Origin: an uncultured Bacilli bacterium
GTDB lineage: Bacteria; Bacillota_I; Bacilli_A; RF39; UBA660
Assembly: GCA_934182615.1 (NCBI GenBank)
Contig: CAKPRO010000010.1
Coordinates: 3,023 to 67,022 of the forward strand
Direction: 5' to 3'
Length of the DNA: 64,000 nucleotides
Under the pieces are notes generated by a model. It did no database searches. It was not told the DNA's origin and saw nothing but the letters and a program-made list of their open reading frames with translations. How positions within the stretch are numbered: position 1 is the first letter of the stretch; the number at the start of each line of letters is the position of its first letter. Shown here one piece after another: positions 1 through 7,737 of this stretch. The position numbers and the translations under genes are program-made.

Positions 1-391
1 TTTGATGTATCCATTTAGTTTCTATTTTATCTTCAACATCATGTTCTATATAACATTTTCCATCTTTATATATACAAAAATCTAAAGCTAATCCTGTTTG
101 ATGTTCACTCTTACCAGGAGATGCTATTCTTGTTATGGCATAGGTAAATCCTTTTTCTTCTAGTAATTTATTATATATTTTTTCTTGATAATCATAGTCT
201 CGATAACCACTTACTATATCAATATGATATCCATATCTTAAGGCTTCTCTTTTTAGTTCTTGAAATGCTTCTAGGGCTTTATTATCTAGTAATATGTTTT
301 CTTTATATTCACTATGAGCATTTTCTAATGTATTTGGTATATATGCTCTTGGCAGGGGATTATCTTTATTTACTAAAATACTATAATCCAT
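1..391 (-). CDS. VanY-type D,D-carboxypeptidase (M15B), 3' end cut by window edge
   Basis: Partial gene; the visible first 130 residues carry SGYRDYDYQ (about residues 61-69) and SEHQTGLALDF (95-105). The latter is the SxHxxGxAxD signature of M15B zinc carboxypeptidases that trim the terminal D-Ala from peptidoglycan stems. The start ATG is set by a GGAGG Shine-Dalgarno 7 bases upstream. No signal peptide or membrane segment is visible at the N-terminus, so export is unclear. It lies next to a C39-like peptidase gene and a small membrane coiled-coil gene, suggesting a cell-envelope group. The rest of the catalytic domain lies beyond the window. Confidence 0.85.
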   Translation of the reverse strand, partial: MDYSILVNKDNPLPRAYIPNTLENAHSEYKENILLDNKALEAFQELKREALRYGYHIDIVSGYRDYDYQEKIYNKLLEEKGFTYAITRIASPGKSEHQTGLALDFCIYKDGKCYIEHDVEDKIETKWIHQ

Positions 392-436
392 AGATACCTC
401 CTACTGTATTATATGTTATAAAAAAAGAAATAGATA

Positions 437-754
437 CTATTTTAATTTATCTATATCTTTCTTTACTTTATTTATTTTGGTATTTAGAGTAGTTATTTTA
501 TCTTCTAAGTCTTGTTTTTGTTTTTCCAGATTTTGATTATTTTCTTTGATTAATTCATAATTTTCTTTAATGTTTTTTAGATCTTCTATCTCTTCAGTTA
601 ATTCTTGATGTTCTTTTAGGTAGTTATTTAATTCTTTATTTTTGTTACTTAAATTTATTTTTTGATATAGGGTATATACTAGAAGACTAAATATTATTAG
701 GGTTATAATTATGATGATAGGTGGTAATATTTTGTTTACTTTTTTCTTTCTCAT
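437..754 (-). CDS. small single-pass membrane protein with long coiled coil
   Basis: A 105-residue protein with a basic N-terminus (MRKKKVNK), one strongly hydrophobic segment at about residues 11-29, then a Lys/Glu/Asn/Leu-rich heptad region to the C-terminus that should form a coiled coil. No enzyme motif is visible. Its ATG overlaps the stop codon of the upstream C39-like peptidase gene by one base (TAATG), so the two are translationally coupled. That partner also has an N-terminal membrane helix and a coiled coil, so the two may pair through their coils (inference). I do not recognise a named family; the FtsL/DivIC type of architecture is similar but not diagnostic. Confidence 0.7.
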   Translation of the reverse strand: MRKKKVNKILPPIIIIITLIIFSLLVYTLYQKINLSNKNKELNNYLKEHQELTEEIEDLKNIKENYELIKENNQNLEKQKQDLEDKITTLNTKINKVKKDIDKLK

Positions 755-1707
755 TAGTAATATAACGCCTTCTTTCCATAATAGTTATATCTTTCTTTGA
801 AGATACTTTTTGATTGGTATTTGGCTTTACCATTTATTGGGTCTGATATTATGACTTTATCTTCGGTATAGCCTATTATTACTACAGCATGCTCATTGGC
901 CTTCCAGTAAATTGTTTCTCCTGTTGGTTCATATATCCAAGACTGTGATATATATGGGACTACTAGTGACATGGAGGTCCACACCATAACTGGTTTGCCG
1001 GTTTTTACTACTTCTAGTATTTTTTCAAAACTGGTTCCTGTTGCTATTTTGATACCACTTTTATATTGGTTAGCAACATTAGCAATTGGTTTTTCATATA
1101 CTCCATATCCATTTAAACTATATGGGTTACCTATAAACTCTACTTCAGGATTGCCTCCATATAGTTTACCATCTTTGGTTATAGGAACACTTCCCTTTGG
1201 TAATTTGTTTATGATATCATCTGGTGTTACTGCTACTCCATAGTAATTTAGAAGAATGGTTATGGCTACTGACTCACAACCGGTTGGGTAGTTAGGATAC
1301 TGATTGATAAAGGGTACATTTGAAATATAGAAACTATTTTTTTCAGCATTTTCTTTGACTAGCTTATAGTATTCTTTTTGAAGACTTGATAGTTTATCTT
1401 CTAAATCTATGATGGTATTTTCTAGTGATGTTATATTGTCTTCAAGATCTTTTGAGATTGTTTTTTGACTAGTCATTATTTCTTCTATATCTTCATCACT
1501 GAAGGTAGAGACTGCGAGTAAATTGGATACTGAGGTATTTAAGTCTTCTTTTTCTTCTTTTAAAGTACTTATATTTTTCTTATCTTTTAGGTCTTCTTGT
1601 AATATCTTATTTGATGCTTTTAGTGATGCTATATCGTTATTTAGTATTAGTATTTCTGATATCATTAATAGTAATACTATGGTAAAACCTAGTAGTGTTT
1701 TTTTCAT
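754..1707 (-). CDS. membrane-anchored C39-like cysteine peptidase with coiled coil
   Basis: A 317-residue protein: signal-anchor helix at about 5-23, coiled coil at about 25-118, then a papain-like C39_2-type domain. Candidate catalytic residues are Cys144 in YPTGCESVA, His273 in NEHAVVIIGY and Asp289 in IISDP. C39_2 proteins in Gram-positives are mostly extracytoplasmic and of unknown substrate; unlike ABC-bacteriocin peptidases, no transporter is fused here. The ATG follows a GAGGAG Shine-Dalgarno. It is the upstream member of a coupled pair with the coiled-coil membrane gene. The domain should lie outside the membrane, perhaps acting on the cell wall or on a surface protein (inference). 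Confidence 0.8.
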   Translation of the reverse strand: MKKTLLGFTIVLLLMISEILILNNDIASLKASNKILQEDLKDKKNISTLKEEKEDLNTSVSNLLAVSTFSDEDIEEIMTSQKTISKDLEDNITSLENTIIDLEDKLSSLQKEYYKLVKENAEKNSFYISNVPFINQYPNYPTGCESVAITILLNYYGVAVTPDDIINKLPKGSVPITKDGKLYGGNPEVEFIGNPYSLNGYGVYEKPIANVANQYKSGIKIATGTSFEKILEVVKTGKPVMVWTSMSLVVPYISQSWIYEPTGETIYWKANEHAVVIIGYTEDKVIISDPINGKAKYQSKSIFKERYNYYGKKALYY

Positions 1708-1727
1708 AACTACTCCTCTTTTCTTTT

Positions 1728-3809
1728 TTATAATTTGGTTATGTTTGGATGGCCTTTCATTAGTTTTCTTATACCAAATGGATGTGGAAAGGCTACGGTT
1801 ATGATGGATTTATCAACACTTATTACTATTCCTTCACCAAACTCGGTATGAGAGATATGTTCTCCTACTTCGTAAGTGGCATTTTTGTCGACAGTCTTTC
1901 TTACTTTAGTTATTATTTTTTCTAGTTTTTTTGGTCTTTCTTTATCGATATATTCTTTATCTATTTCATCAATAAATCTACTAGGTTGATTTCTCATTGG
2001 ATTACCAAATAACATTCTGGTATCTGCTGATGTTATATATAATTCTTTTTTGGCTCTTGTTATAGCGACATAACATAGTCTTCTTTCTTCTTCAATAGCG
2101 GAATTACTTCCATCATTAATAGCATTATAGTGAGGGAATATTCCTTCTTCCATACCAACAATGAAGACATAATCAAATTCTAGTCCTTTAACAGAATGGA
2201 CTGTCATTAGGCTTACTCTATTTGAACTATCTTGGTGTTCAGACATGTCACTTACTAATGAGATTTCATCTAGGAAGTCTCCAAGGGATGCTGTTCCGTA
2301 TTCTTCTTCATAACTTTTGGTTACGCCTTTGAACTCGTTTAAGTTCTCTAGCCTTATTTCATCTTCGAGTAATTTGGATGTTGATAGTTCTTTTTTGATG
2401 CCTGTTTTTTCTAAAATTTCATCTATTAATTCAGTTAGTGATAATGATTCACTAGCTTTGGTTAGGTCTTCGATTAGGTTTTTGAACTCTAGTTCTTTTC
2501 CTTTACTTATTGTTTCATATAGAGATAATTCTCTAGTTGTTGCTTCTTCAGTTAGAGTCTCAATTGTTTTATCTCCGATTCCTCTTCTTGGAGTATTTAT
2601 TACTCTAAGCAAACTTACATCATCTTTATGATTATTTATTAATCTTAAGTAACATAATAGGTCTTTTATTTCTTTTCGGTTATAGAAGTAGAAACTTCCT
2701 ACGACTCTATATTTGATATTTTTCTTTAGCATTTCTTCTTCGATAACACGAGACTGGGCATTAGTACGATATAATACAGCGATATCTTCTTCGTTTACAC
2801 CTTCACTTAGTAGTCTTTTTATTTCGGTTCCGACGAATGATGCTTCTTCTTTTTCATTTGCTACTTCTTTATATTTTATTTTATTACCAACAGCATTATT
2901 ACTCCATAGGTTTTTATCTTTTCTTTCATGGTTATTTTTGATTACGCTATTAGCGGCATTTAAGATTGTTTTGGTTGAACGATAGTTTTCTTCAAGTAGG
3001 ATTGTTTTAGCCTCAGGATAATCTTTTTCGAAGTTTAGGATATTCTTGTAGTTGGCTCCTCTAAAGGCATATATTGCTTGATCATTATCTCCTACTACGA
3101 AGATATTTCGATACTTTGCTGATAGTAATTTACTAAAGGTATATTGGGCTTCATTGGTATCTTGATACTCATCTATTAGGATGTATTTATATCTATCTTG
3201 ATATTCTTCTAATACACGAGGATAGTTTCTGAATAGTTTTATTGGTAGTATTAGTAAGTCATCAAAATCTACGGAATTACCATTTTTTAGTTTTTGCTGA
3301 TATTCTTTATATACTTCGACTACTTTGTGATCAAACTCTACTTTAGCAAATGAATCTATACTCATCATTTCATTTTTAGCAGAACTTATTTTATTTTTTA
3401 TTTCTCTTGGGTTATATCTATCTTTAGACATATTTTTATCTTTTAATATTTTCTTTATGATTGTTAGGACATCATCGCTATCTATAATAGTAAAGTTTTT
3501 TTCATAGCCTAACATACTATAGTTTTCTTTTAATATTTTTAGGCCTAAGGAATGGAATGTTGATATTTGAATATTATAGGCTTCTTTTCCTATTAATCTT
3601 ACTACTCTATCTTTCATTTCTTTAGCGGCTTTATTAGTAAATGTTATAGCTAATATGTTATATGGACTTATACCATTTTCGATTAGATTTGCTATTCTAT
3701 TTGTTAATACTTTGGTTTTTCCTGAACCTGCTCCCGCTAAAACAAGCATTGGTCCATCTATATGATTAACGGCTTTTTGTTGTTCTTTATTTAATTCTTG
3801 TATTTGCAT
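1728..3809 (-). CDS. pcrA: UvrD/Rep-type 3'-5' DNA helicase PcrA
   Basis: A 693-residue superfamily 1A helicase. The Walker A motif GAGSGKT is at residues 26-32, motif II reads LIDEYQDTN, and motifs III-VI (GDNDQAIYAFRGA, EENYRST, TVHSVKGLEFDYVF, VAITRAKKELYI) follow in order. The C-terminal segment (VGEHISHTEFGEGIVISV) is the Tudor-like RNA-polymerase-binding tail typical of PcrA. Length is slightly under the usual 720-740. PcrA removes proteins and stalled polymerase from DNA in repair and replication. ligA, its usual downstream neighbour, is absent; the next gene is a C39-like peptidase. A double-hairpin element lies about 85 bases upstream of its start. Confidence 0.95.
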   Translation of the reverse strand: MQIQELNKEQQKAVNHIDGPMLVLAGAGSGKTKVLTNRIANLIENGISPYNILAITFTNKAAKEMKDRVVRLIGKEAYNIQISTFHSLGLKILKENYSMLGYEKNFTIIDSDDVLTIIKKILKDKNMSKDRYNPREIKNKISSAKNEMMSIDSFAKVEFDHKVVEVYKEYQQKLKNGNSVDFDDLLILPIKLFRNYPRVLEEYQDRYKYILIDEYQDTNEAQYTFSKLLSAKYRNIFVVGDNDQAIYAFRGANYKNILNFEKDYPEAKTILLEENYRSTKTILNAANSVIKNNHERKDKNLWSNNAVGNKIKYKEVANEKEEASFVGTEIKRLLSEGVNEEDIAVLYRTNAQSRVIEEEMLKKNIKYRVVGSFYFYNRKEIKDLLCYLRLINNHKDDVSLLRVINTPRRGIGDKTIETLTEEATTRELSLYETISKGKELEFKNLIEDLTKASESLSLTELIDEILEKTGIKKELSTSKLLEDEIRLENLNEFKGVTKSYEEEYGTASLGDFLDEISLVSDMSEHQDSSNRVSLMTVHSVKGLEFDYVFIVGMEEGIFPHYNAINDGSNSAIEEERRLCYVAITRAKKELYITSADTRMLFGNPMRNQPSRFIDEIDKEYIDKERPKKLEKIITKVRKTVDKNATYEVGEHISHTEFGEGIVISVDKSIITVAFPHPFGIRKLMKGHPNITKL

Positions 3810-3894
3810 CTTGTTACCTCACTTTTCTCTATTTCATTGTATCATATTTTAGAGATATTATAAAGGGTAAGATATTTATTTTGTTATTTTTTGT

Positions 3895-3984
3895 CACTTT
3901 AAGTCTTGAGTCTTAAAGTGCTATTTAAAGCCAATATTTTTATTGTCTTTAAATAGGATATCAGCCATATTTATTATAGAGTAG
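3895..3984 (-). ncRNA. double-hairpin element upstream of pcrA (copy 1 of a covarying pair)
   Basis: Two adjacent perfect stems: CACTTTAAG/CTTAAAGTG (3895-3903 with 3912-3920) and CTATTTAAAG/CTTTAAATAG (3921-3930 with 3947-3956). A conserved single-stranded stretch runs to about 3984. A second copy at 8285-8372 keeps the same layout, with three compensated base-pair changes in the stems and nearly identical loops. On the minus strand the larger loop starts AC and ends GG, as in the dispersed hairpin family, and the conserved flank reads TATAAT. In that orientation the element would sit in, or start, the pcrA leader. Function unknown. Confidence 0.6.
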
Positions 3985-4009
3985 TTATGGTTATATAATT
4001 TTTATTGGT

Positions 4010-4038
4010 TTGACAAAAGTATATATTTATGCTATTAT
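4010..4038 (+). promoter_or_regulatory. sigma-A type promoter of the candidate antitoxin RNA
   Basis: TTGACA at 4010-4015, a 17-base spacer, and TATTAT at 4033-4038: a near-consensus housekeeping promoter on the plus strand. No plus-strand open reading frame follows. Transcription would begin at about 4045, run through a short hairpin and end at the terminator at 4123-4162, giving a small RNA antisense to the 3' end of the toxin gene. Confidence 0.75.
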
Positions 4039-4044
4039 TAGTAT

Positions 4045-4162
4045 GTAAGCAAGGAAACTTGCATAAAATAAAAATAGGAAATATTCAATAGTCACAATTG
4101 AGTGTTGCCAATAATTTGGTTTCACCTGACTTAAAGCATTAAGTTAGGTGATTTTCTTTTTA
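4045..4162 (+). ncRNA. candidate antisense antitoxin RNA of a type I toxin-antitoxin locus
   Basis: A predicted small RNA of roughly 115-120 nt from a strong promoter. It begins near a stem-loop GCAAG-GAAA-CTTGC (a GNRA tetraloop) and ends in an intrinsic terminator: arms CACCTGACTTAA and TTAAGTTAGGTG with one G-T wobble, then a T-rich tract to 4162. Its end meets the last codons of a convergent 27-codon hydrophobic peptide gene. This convergent, 3'-overlapping layout is that of TxpA/RatA and related Gram-positive type I modules. The RNA is inferred from promoter and terminator only. Confidence 0.6.
4123..4162 (+). terminator. terminator of the candidate antitoxin RNA
   Basis: A 12-bp stem (CACCTGACTTAA with TTAAGTTAGGTG, one wobble) is closed by a short loop and followed by ATTTTCTTTTT. 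The T-tract abuts the stop codon of the toxin peptide on the other strand, so the two transcripts overlap at their 3' ends. Confidence 0.8.
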
Positions 4163-4243
4163 ATTAAATGTTTTAAATAACAATATAATCAAAAGGAAGA
4201 TTGTCATAGTTTGAAAGAAAATTAAAAAATCTTTCTTGCTCAT
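4160..4243 (-). CDS. 27-residue hydrophobic peptide, candidate type I toxin (holin-like toxin type)
   Basis: Begins MSKKDFLIFF, then a hydrophobic helix to about residue 23, and ends LLFKTFN. The ATG is preceded by a strong AGGGAGGCG Shine-Dalgarno. A promoter (TTGTTT-18-TATAAT, minus strand, 4340-4311) lies about 70 bases upstream of the ATG. The leader can fold (AAGTT and AACTT arms around 4270-4295), as expected for translation-controlled toxin mRNAs. Size, charge pattern (KK near the N-terminus, acidic residue, single helix) and the convergent small RNA fit the putative holin-like/TxpA toxins of Firmicutes. Family assignment is by eye. Confidence 0.6.
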   Translation of the reverse strand: MSKKDFLIFFQTMTIFLLIILLFKTFN

Positions 4244-4310
4244 AATATCGCCTCCCTTCCTTAATAGAAGTTCGGCAAGCACCCAACTTATTTGAATATC
4301 TCCTAATACA

Positions 4311-4340
4311 ATTATAACATTTTTTATATCTTAAAAACAA
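4311..4340 (-). promoter_or_regulatory. promoter of the candidate type I toxin
   Basis: On the minus strand TTGTTT (4340-4335) and TATAAT (4316-4311) are separated by 18 bases. The transcript would start at about 4304 and carry a leader of about 60 nt with an inverted repeat before the toxin start codon. Confidence 0.6.
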
Positions 4341-4404
4341 GCGAACACCTTAATATTTATGGTGTTTTCTTTAATATTTACTATAACTTTACAAACAATG
4401 TAAA

Positions 4405-4491
4405 TAATTCATAGACTTCTACTGATGGCTATGAATTACTATAGAAAGACATTAGGCTTTCTATAGCAGTGAACAACGAAGTGTGAACTTT
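4405..4491 (+). repeat. tandem hairpin pair of the GAC...GGC family plus tail
   Basis: First hairpin 4405-4438 (arms TAATTCATAG/CTATGAATTA, 14-base loop starting AC, ending GG). Second hairpin 4439-4466 (arms CTATAGAAAG/CTTTCTATAG, loop ACATTAGG). A tail with GTGAACAACGAAGTGTGAAC follows at 4469-4488. The same hairpin-hairpin-tail layout recurs at 34297-34378 and 44228-44279. It lies just beyond the 3' end of the minus-strand endolysin gene. Confidence 0.65.
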
Positions 4492-4504
4492 AAAAAAGAA
4501 GGAT

Positions 4505-5416
4505 TTATTTTTTCCTTCTTTTAAATATTTTTACTAGTAATTTTATTATTTTATCTATAAACCATAGCAATGGATTTTGTCTCTCTAATTCTTTATCTAA
4601 GTCATTATTATTTTTATCTTTATTATCATTATTTTCTTTATTATTATCTTCTTTTTCTGGCTCTTTAGTTGTCTCTTTATTATCTTCTTTTAGTTCTTCT
4701 ACTGGTGGTTTAGTAGTTGTAAACTTACTATAATTATTAGTCCATGCTGCATCATAATACGTATTTTCTGTTCCTAATGCCATATATAATCCTTTGTTAT
4801 AGTGGTATTTTTTTACTATTGACTCAGCATTTTTAGTTAGTAACATTTGCTTTCCACCATAACCTGCTGTTTCAGTTAGGTAGATATCTTCAGTGTTATA
4901 TATCTTTGTTCCTACAATGAAAGGTCTGGCTCTAGTTTCTGATAGTTTTTCATTTATCATATTTAGAAATCTATCCCACCCCATATCTAGTGTTCTATGA
5001 GGACAATATTTATTAGTGTAATCCTGGTGTTTTGTTACTTTATCGATATCCCAATTATATCTATTTAATATGTCTACGATTAGATCAACTGCATTCTGTT
5101 CGGCTTTAATAAATCGGTCTCCTCCTGATAGTGAATAGCATATTTCAATGGCTATTCCTTCTCTATTTCCTTTACCATTTCCGTCACTGGCGTGCCAACC
5201 ATTTCTATTTTCAGGCAAGCCTTGAACTATTTCTTTATCATCTACAGCATAATGAAATGATGTTTCATAGTCATTATTTGTCATATAACTTATTTCATTT
5301 CGAGCAGGAGCGTCGTTAGCGGTATTATGTACTACTATTCTAGTTGGGGTCATTTCATAAGGGCATTTTAGGTAGTATCTACTCTCTGGTACTATCTTCT
5401 TTATTATGTTTACCAT
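4505..5416 (-). CDS. phage-type N-acetylmuramoyl-L-alanine amidase (Amidase_2 endolysin) with basic amphipathic tail
   Basis: A 303-residue protein. The Amidase_2 zinc site is visible as His30 (VVHNTA), His130 (KHQDY) and the CPHR motif (Cys138, His140). A linker rich in Asp/Asn/Lys/Glu spans about 235-275. The C-terminus (about 281-303) is unusual: NPLLWFIDKIIKLLVKIF followed by KRRKK, an amphipathic, strongly cationic helix. No signal peptide is present, consistent with export or release by the holin-like protein encoded just upstream, whose gene overlaps this start by 38 bases. The start follows GGAGGGAAATA. No other phage genes are near, so the pair looks like a retained lysis cassette. 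Confidence 0.85.
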   Translation of the reverse strand: MVNIIKKIVPESRYYLKCPYEMTPTRIVVHNTANDAPARNEISYMTNNDYETSFHYAVDDKEIVQGLPENRNGWHASDGNGKGNREGIAIEICYSLSGGDRFIKAEQNAVDLIVDILNRYNWDIDKVTKHQDYTNKYCPHRTLDMGWDRFLNMINEKLSETRARPFIVGTKIYNTEDIYLTETAGYGGKQMLLTKNAESIVKKYHYNKGLYMALGTENTYYDAAWTNNYSKFTTTKPPVEELKEDNKETTKEPEKEDNNKENNDNKDKNNNDLDKELERQNPLLWFIDKIIKLLVKIFKRRKK

Positions 5417-5684
5417 TATTTCCCTCCTTTATTAATTTTTCTATATTATGAATAAGATTATATCCTGTTTCGGCGAATAGTCCACTTAAGGTTATGGCTA
5501 AATTGAAGTCTTTGGTTATTATAAAATAGAATATTGATACTGATAGTCCAATTACTATGTTTTGTATTATTATTAGATTGTTATTTACATAAGGACATTT
5601 TTTAGAAATAAAACCAAGTATCCATGTTAATGTCATAGTAAGTAGGGTTATTACTAGTTCGGTATTTTGATTTATGAATTCCAT
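5379..5684 (-). CDS. holin-like membrane protein
   Basis: A 101-residue protein (start chosen at the ATG giving MEFINQNTE, 6 bases after GAGGTG) with about three hydrophobic segments (roughly 10-28, 37-56, 62-80) and a charged C-terminal tail ending KHNKEDSTRE. Size, topology and coupling to a downstream Amidase_2 endolysin match phage holins that let the endolysin cross the membrane. Its 3' end overlaps the endolysin start by 38 bases. The sequence alone does not show whether it acts in phage-like lysis or in controlled release of the endolysin. Confidence 0.7.
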   Translation of the reverse strand: MEFINQNTELVITLLTMTLTWILGFISKKCPYVNNNLIIIQNIVIGLSVSIFYFIITKDFNLAITLSGLFAETGYNLIHNIEKLIKEGNNGKHNKEDSTRE

Positions 5685-5760
5685 GTTTTTCACCTCTATT
5701 CATAATCACTTTATTTTATGTGAAATTATTTTTTGTTGTAATAGAGATTGTCCTTAGAAA

Positions 5761-5787
5761 TAAAAAAAAGATTATATTTCTATAATC
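5761..5787 (-). terminator. terminator after tsaD
   Basis: On the minus strand GATTATA-GAAA-TATAATC is followed by a run of eight T, starting immediately after the tsaD stop codon. It ends the tsaE-tsaB-rimI-tsaD operon. Confidence 0.85.
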
Positions 5788-5788
5788 C

Positions 5789-6805
5789 TTATTTCCACTC
5801 TTTATATATGGTGTCTGTTGCCATAGCATTTAATGTTAGATCAGCAAAGATATTTTTTTGATAGGCAAAGTATGCAGCAGCGGCGATCATGGTAGCATTA
5901 TCTGTACAGTATTTTAGTTCGGGGAATGAGAGATGGATGTTTTCTTTTTGACATTCTTCGGTTAGTTTTTCTCTTAAGCCCGCGTTAGCAGATACACCAC
6001 CCGCTACGACAAGATTTGATACTTTATATTCTTTTATAGCTTTCATTGTTTTCTTTGTTATTATTCCTACGACTCTATTTTGGAATGTCGTACATAAATT
6101 TTCTTTGTTTATGGTGTTTCCTCTTTGTTCTTCGTTATGTACAAGATTTATGACAGCGGATTTGATACCACTAAAACTAAAGTTATAGGTACTATTGTCT
6201 AGAGGATATGGTAAGTTATAGGTATCTTTTCCTAGGTGGGCTAGTTTATCTACTTTTGGTCCTCCTGGATATTCGAGACCTAATACTTTGGCTACTTTAT
6301 CATAACATTCTCCAACAGCATCATCTAGTGTTCCTCCTATTTTGGTAAAGGAATAGTCTTCTTTCATATAGATTAGTTCGGTATGTCCTCCACTTACTAC
6401 TAAGGCTATTAGAGGGAATGTTAATCTTTCTTTTAGGTTATTGGCATAGATGTGTCCTATGATATGATGAACTGGTATTAATGGTTTTCCTGTTACTAAA
6501 GAAATTGTTTTAGCGGCTTGTACTCCTATTAAAAGACTACCTATTAGTCCTGGTCCATATGTTACTCCGATAGCGGTTATGTCTTCTAGTTTCATATTTG
6601 CTTTAGATAGAAGTTCTTCTAAAACAATTGTTATGTTTTCGATATGATTACGGCTAGCTATTTCAGGGACTACTCCTCCATAATTTTTATGAATATCTAT
6701 TTGACTTAGCACAATAGTGGCTATTTCTTCACTACCATTTTTAACAATACTCATACTTGTTTCATCACAACTTGATTCTATTCCTAATATATATACATCT
6801 TTCAT
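5789..6805 (-). CDS. tsaD: tRNA N6-adenosine threonylcarbamoyltransferase TsaD
   Basis: A 338-residue Kae1/TsaD family protein. It transfers threonylcarbamoyl to A37 of ANN-decoding tRNAs, working with TsaB and TsaE. Visible signatures are ILGIESSCDETS at residues 6-17, the metal-binding PVHHIIGH (about 111-118), the nucleotide-binding SGGHTELI, and VAGGVSANAGLR near the C-terminus. Length is typical. The ATG follows the rimI stop codon directly (TAAATG). tsaE, tsaB, rimI and tsaD form one overlapping operon, the same set as in Bacillus. Confidence 0.97.
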   Translation of the reverse strand: MKDVYILGIESSCDETSMSIVKNGSEEIATIVLSQIDIHKNYGGVVPEIASRNHIENITIVLEELLSKANMKLEDITAIGVTYGPGLIGSLLIGVQAAKTISLVTGKPLIPVHHIIGHIYANNLKERLTFPLIALVVSGGHTELIYMKEDYSFTKIGGTLDDAVGECYDKVAKVLGLEYPGGPKVDKLAHLGKDTYNLPYPLDNSTYNFSFSGIKSAVINLVHNEEQRGNTINKENLCTTFQNRVVGIITKKTMKAIKEYKVSNLVVAGGVSANAGLREKLTEECQKENIHLSFPELKYCTDNATMIAAAAYFAYQKNIFADLTLNAMATDTIYKEWK

Positions 6806-7159
6806 TTACATCACCTGTTTTTCCATTAGTATAGCATCTTCATCTCCATAATAGAATTTTCTTAGGGCTACTTCTCTAAAGCCAAACTTTCTATAGAGAT
6901 TTCTGGCTATTTCATTACTTACTCTTACTTCTAGAGTTATATTTACGACATGTTTTTCAATGGCTATACTTATTAATCTACTCATTAATTTGTTTCCTAT
7001 TTTTTGACCACGATACTCTGGCTCAACAAGAACATTATCTATTTCCATACGGTCATAAATAAGGGAATATTTTAGATAACCTAATACTTTATCTTCTTCA
7101 ATATATTCTATATATTTTACATATGGACTTGGGTCATCTTTGATTACTTCTCTTAACAT
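6806..7159 (-). CDS. rimI: GNAT N-acetyltransferase, RimI family
   Basis: A 117-residue GNAT domain with the acetyl-CoA pyrophosphate loop YRGQKIGNKLM, followed by VNITLEVRVSNEIARNLYRKFGF, the RimI-type end of the fold. It is shorter than typical RimI (about 145), starting close to the first beta strand; the start MLREVIKDD is supported by a GGAGA Shine-Dalgarno. RimI acetylates the N-terminal Ala of ribosomal protein S18 in E. coli; in Firmicutes the substrate is less clear. The gene overlaps the end of tsaB by 7 bases and abuts tsaD. Confidence 0.85.
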   Translation of the reverse strand: MLREVIKDDPSPYVKYIEYIEEDKVLGYLKYSLIYDRMEIDNVLVEPEYRGQKIGNKLMSRLISIAIEKHVVNITLEVRVSNEIARNLYRKFGFREVALRKFYYGDEDAILMEKQVM

Positions 7160-7737
7160 TTTTTCTCCATTGCCTCAGGTAATTTTAAATAGATAGGGTT
7201 TACTCCATGAGGATTTTCACTTTCTAGATTCTTTGTATATGATATAATGTCCTCGATAACATAAGGGGTTGTTTGATCTATGACTACTGGGGAATATTTT
7301 TCTTTTAGTTCTTCTACTTCTTCACTAGAGGCAAACTTTTCTTCAATAGTATTATATTCTTTATCATATACGCCAACATAATAATTATTGTGTTTAGCAT
7401 CTATTGTGGTTAATAGATAATCTCCGGTATGACCTAGTACTCTTGCTTTTAAAGATGTTATGGTTACAATTCTTATTTTTTCGATATAAGCAAACATCTT
7501 GGCTATTGTTACTCCTATTCGGATACCAGTAAATGATCCTGGTCCATTTACGACGATTATTTCATCAACATTATCTGGGGATAAGTTATTATTTTTTAGA
7601 ATATCACTTATATACTGAGTTACATATATGGAATGTTTTCCTGGTATGTATTCATGTATTTGAGATAATTCTTTTCCATCTTTTACTAAGGCAATAGATA
7701 CATCTTCAAGTGATGTATCTATAAATAAACTTATCAT
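7153..7737 (-). CDS. tsaB: TsaB, tRNA threonylcarbamoyladenosine complex scaffold subunit
   Basis: A 194-residue ASKHA-fold protein. It opens ISLFIDTSLEDVSIALV and carries GPGSFTGIRIGVTIAKMFAY, the TsaB core signature. It forms the TsaBDE complex with the neighbouring gene products and has no catalytic role itself. It overlaps tsaE by four bases (ATGA) and rimI by seven, so the operon is tightly coupled. The C-terminal part is shorter than in the typical 220-230-residue homologues. Confidence 0.92.
   Translation of the reverse strand: MISLFIDTSLEDVSIALVKDGKELSQIHEYIPGKHSIYVTQYISDILKNNNLSPDNVDEIIVVNGPGSFTGIRIGVTIAKMFAYIEKIRIVTITSLKARVLGHTGDYLLTTIDAKHNNYYVGVYDKEYNTIEEKFASSEEVEELKEKYSPVVIDQTTPYVIEDIISYTKNLESENPHGVNPIYLKLPEAMEKKC

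Noticed and set aside
4405..4491. CRISPR array as explanation of the repeated hairpins
   Set aside because: Stems differ between copies, there are no equal-length spacers, and no cas gene is present.
4505..5684. Prophage end
   Set aside because: Only holin and endolysin genes are present; flanks are housekeeping genes (tsaD, pcrA) and no integrase, capsid or tail gene is seen.
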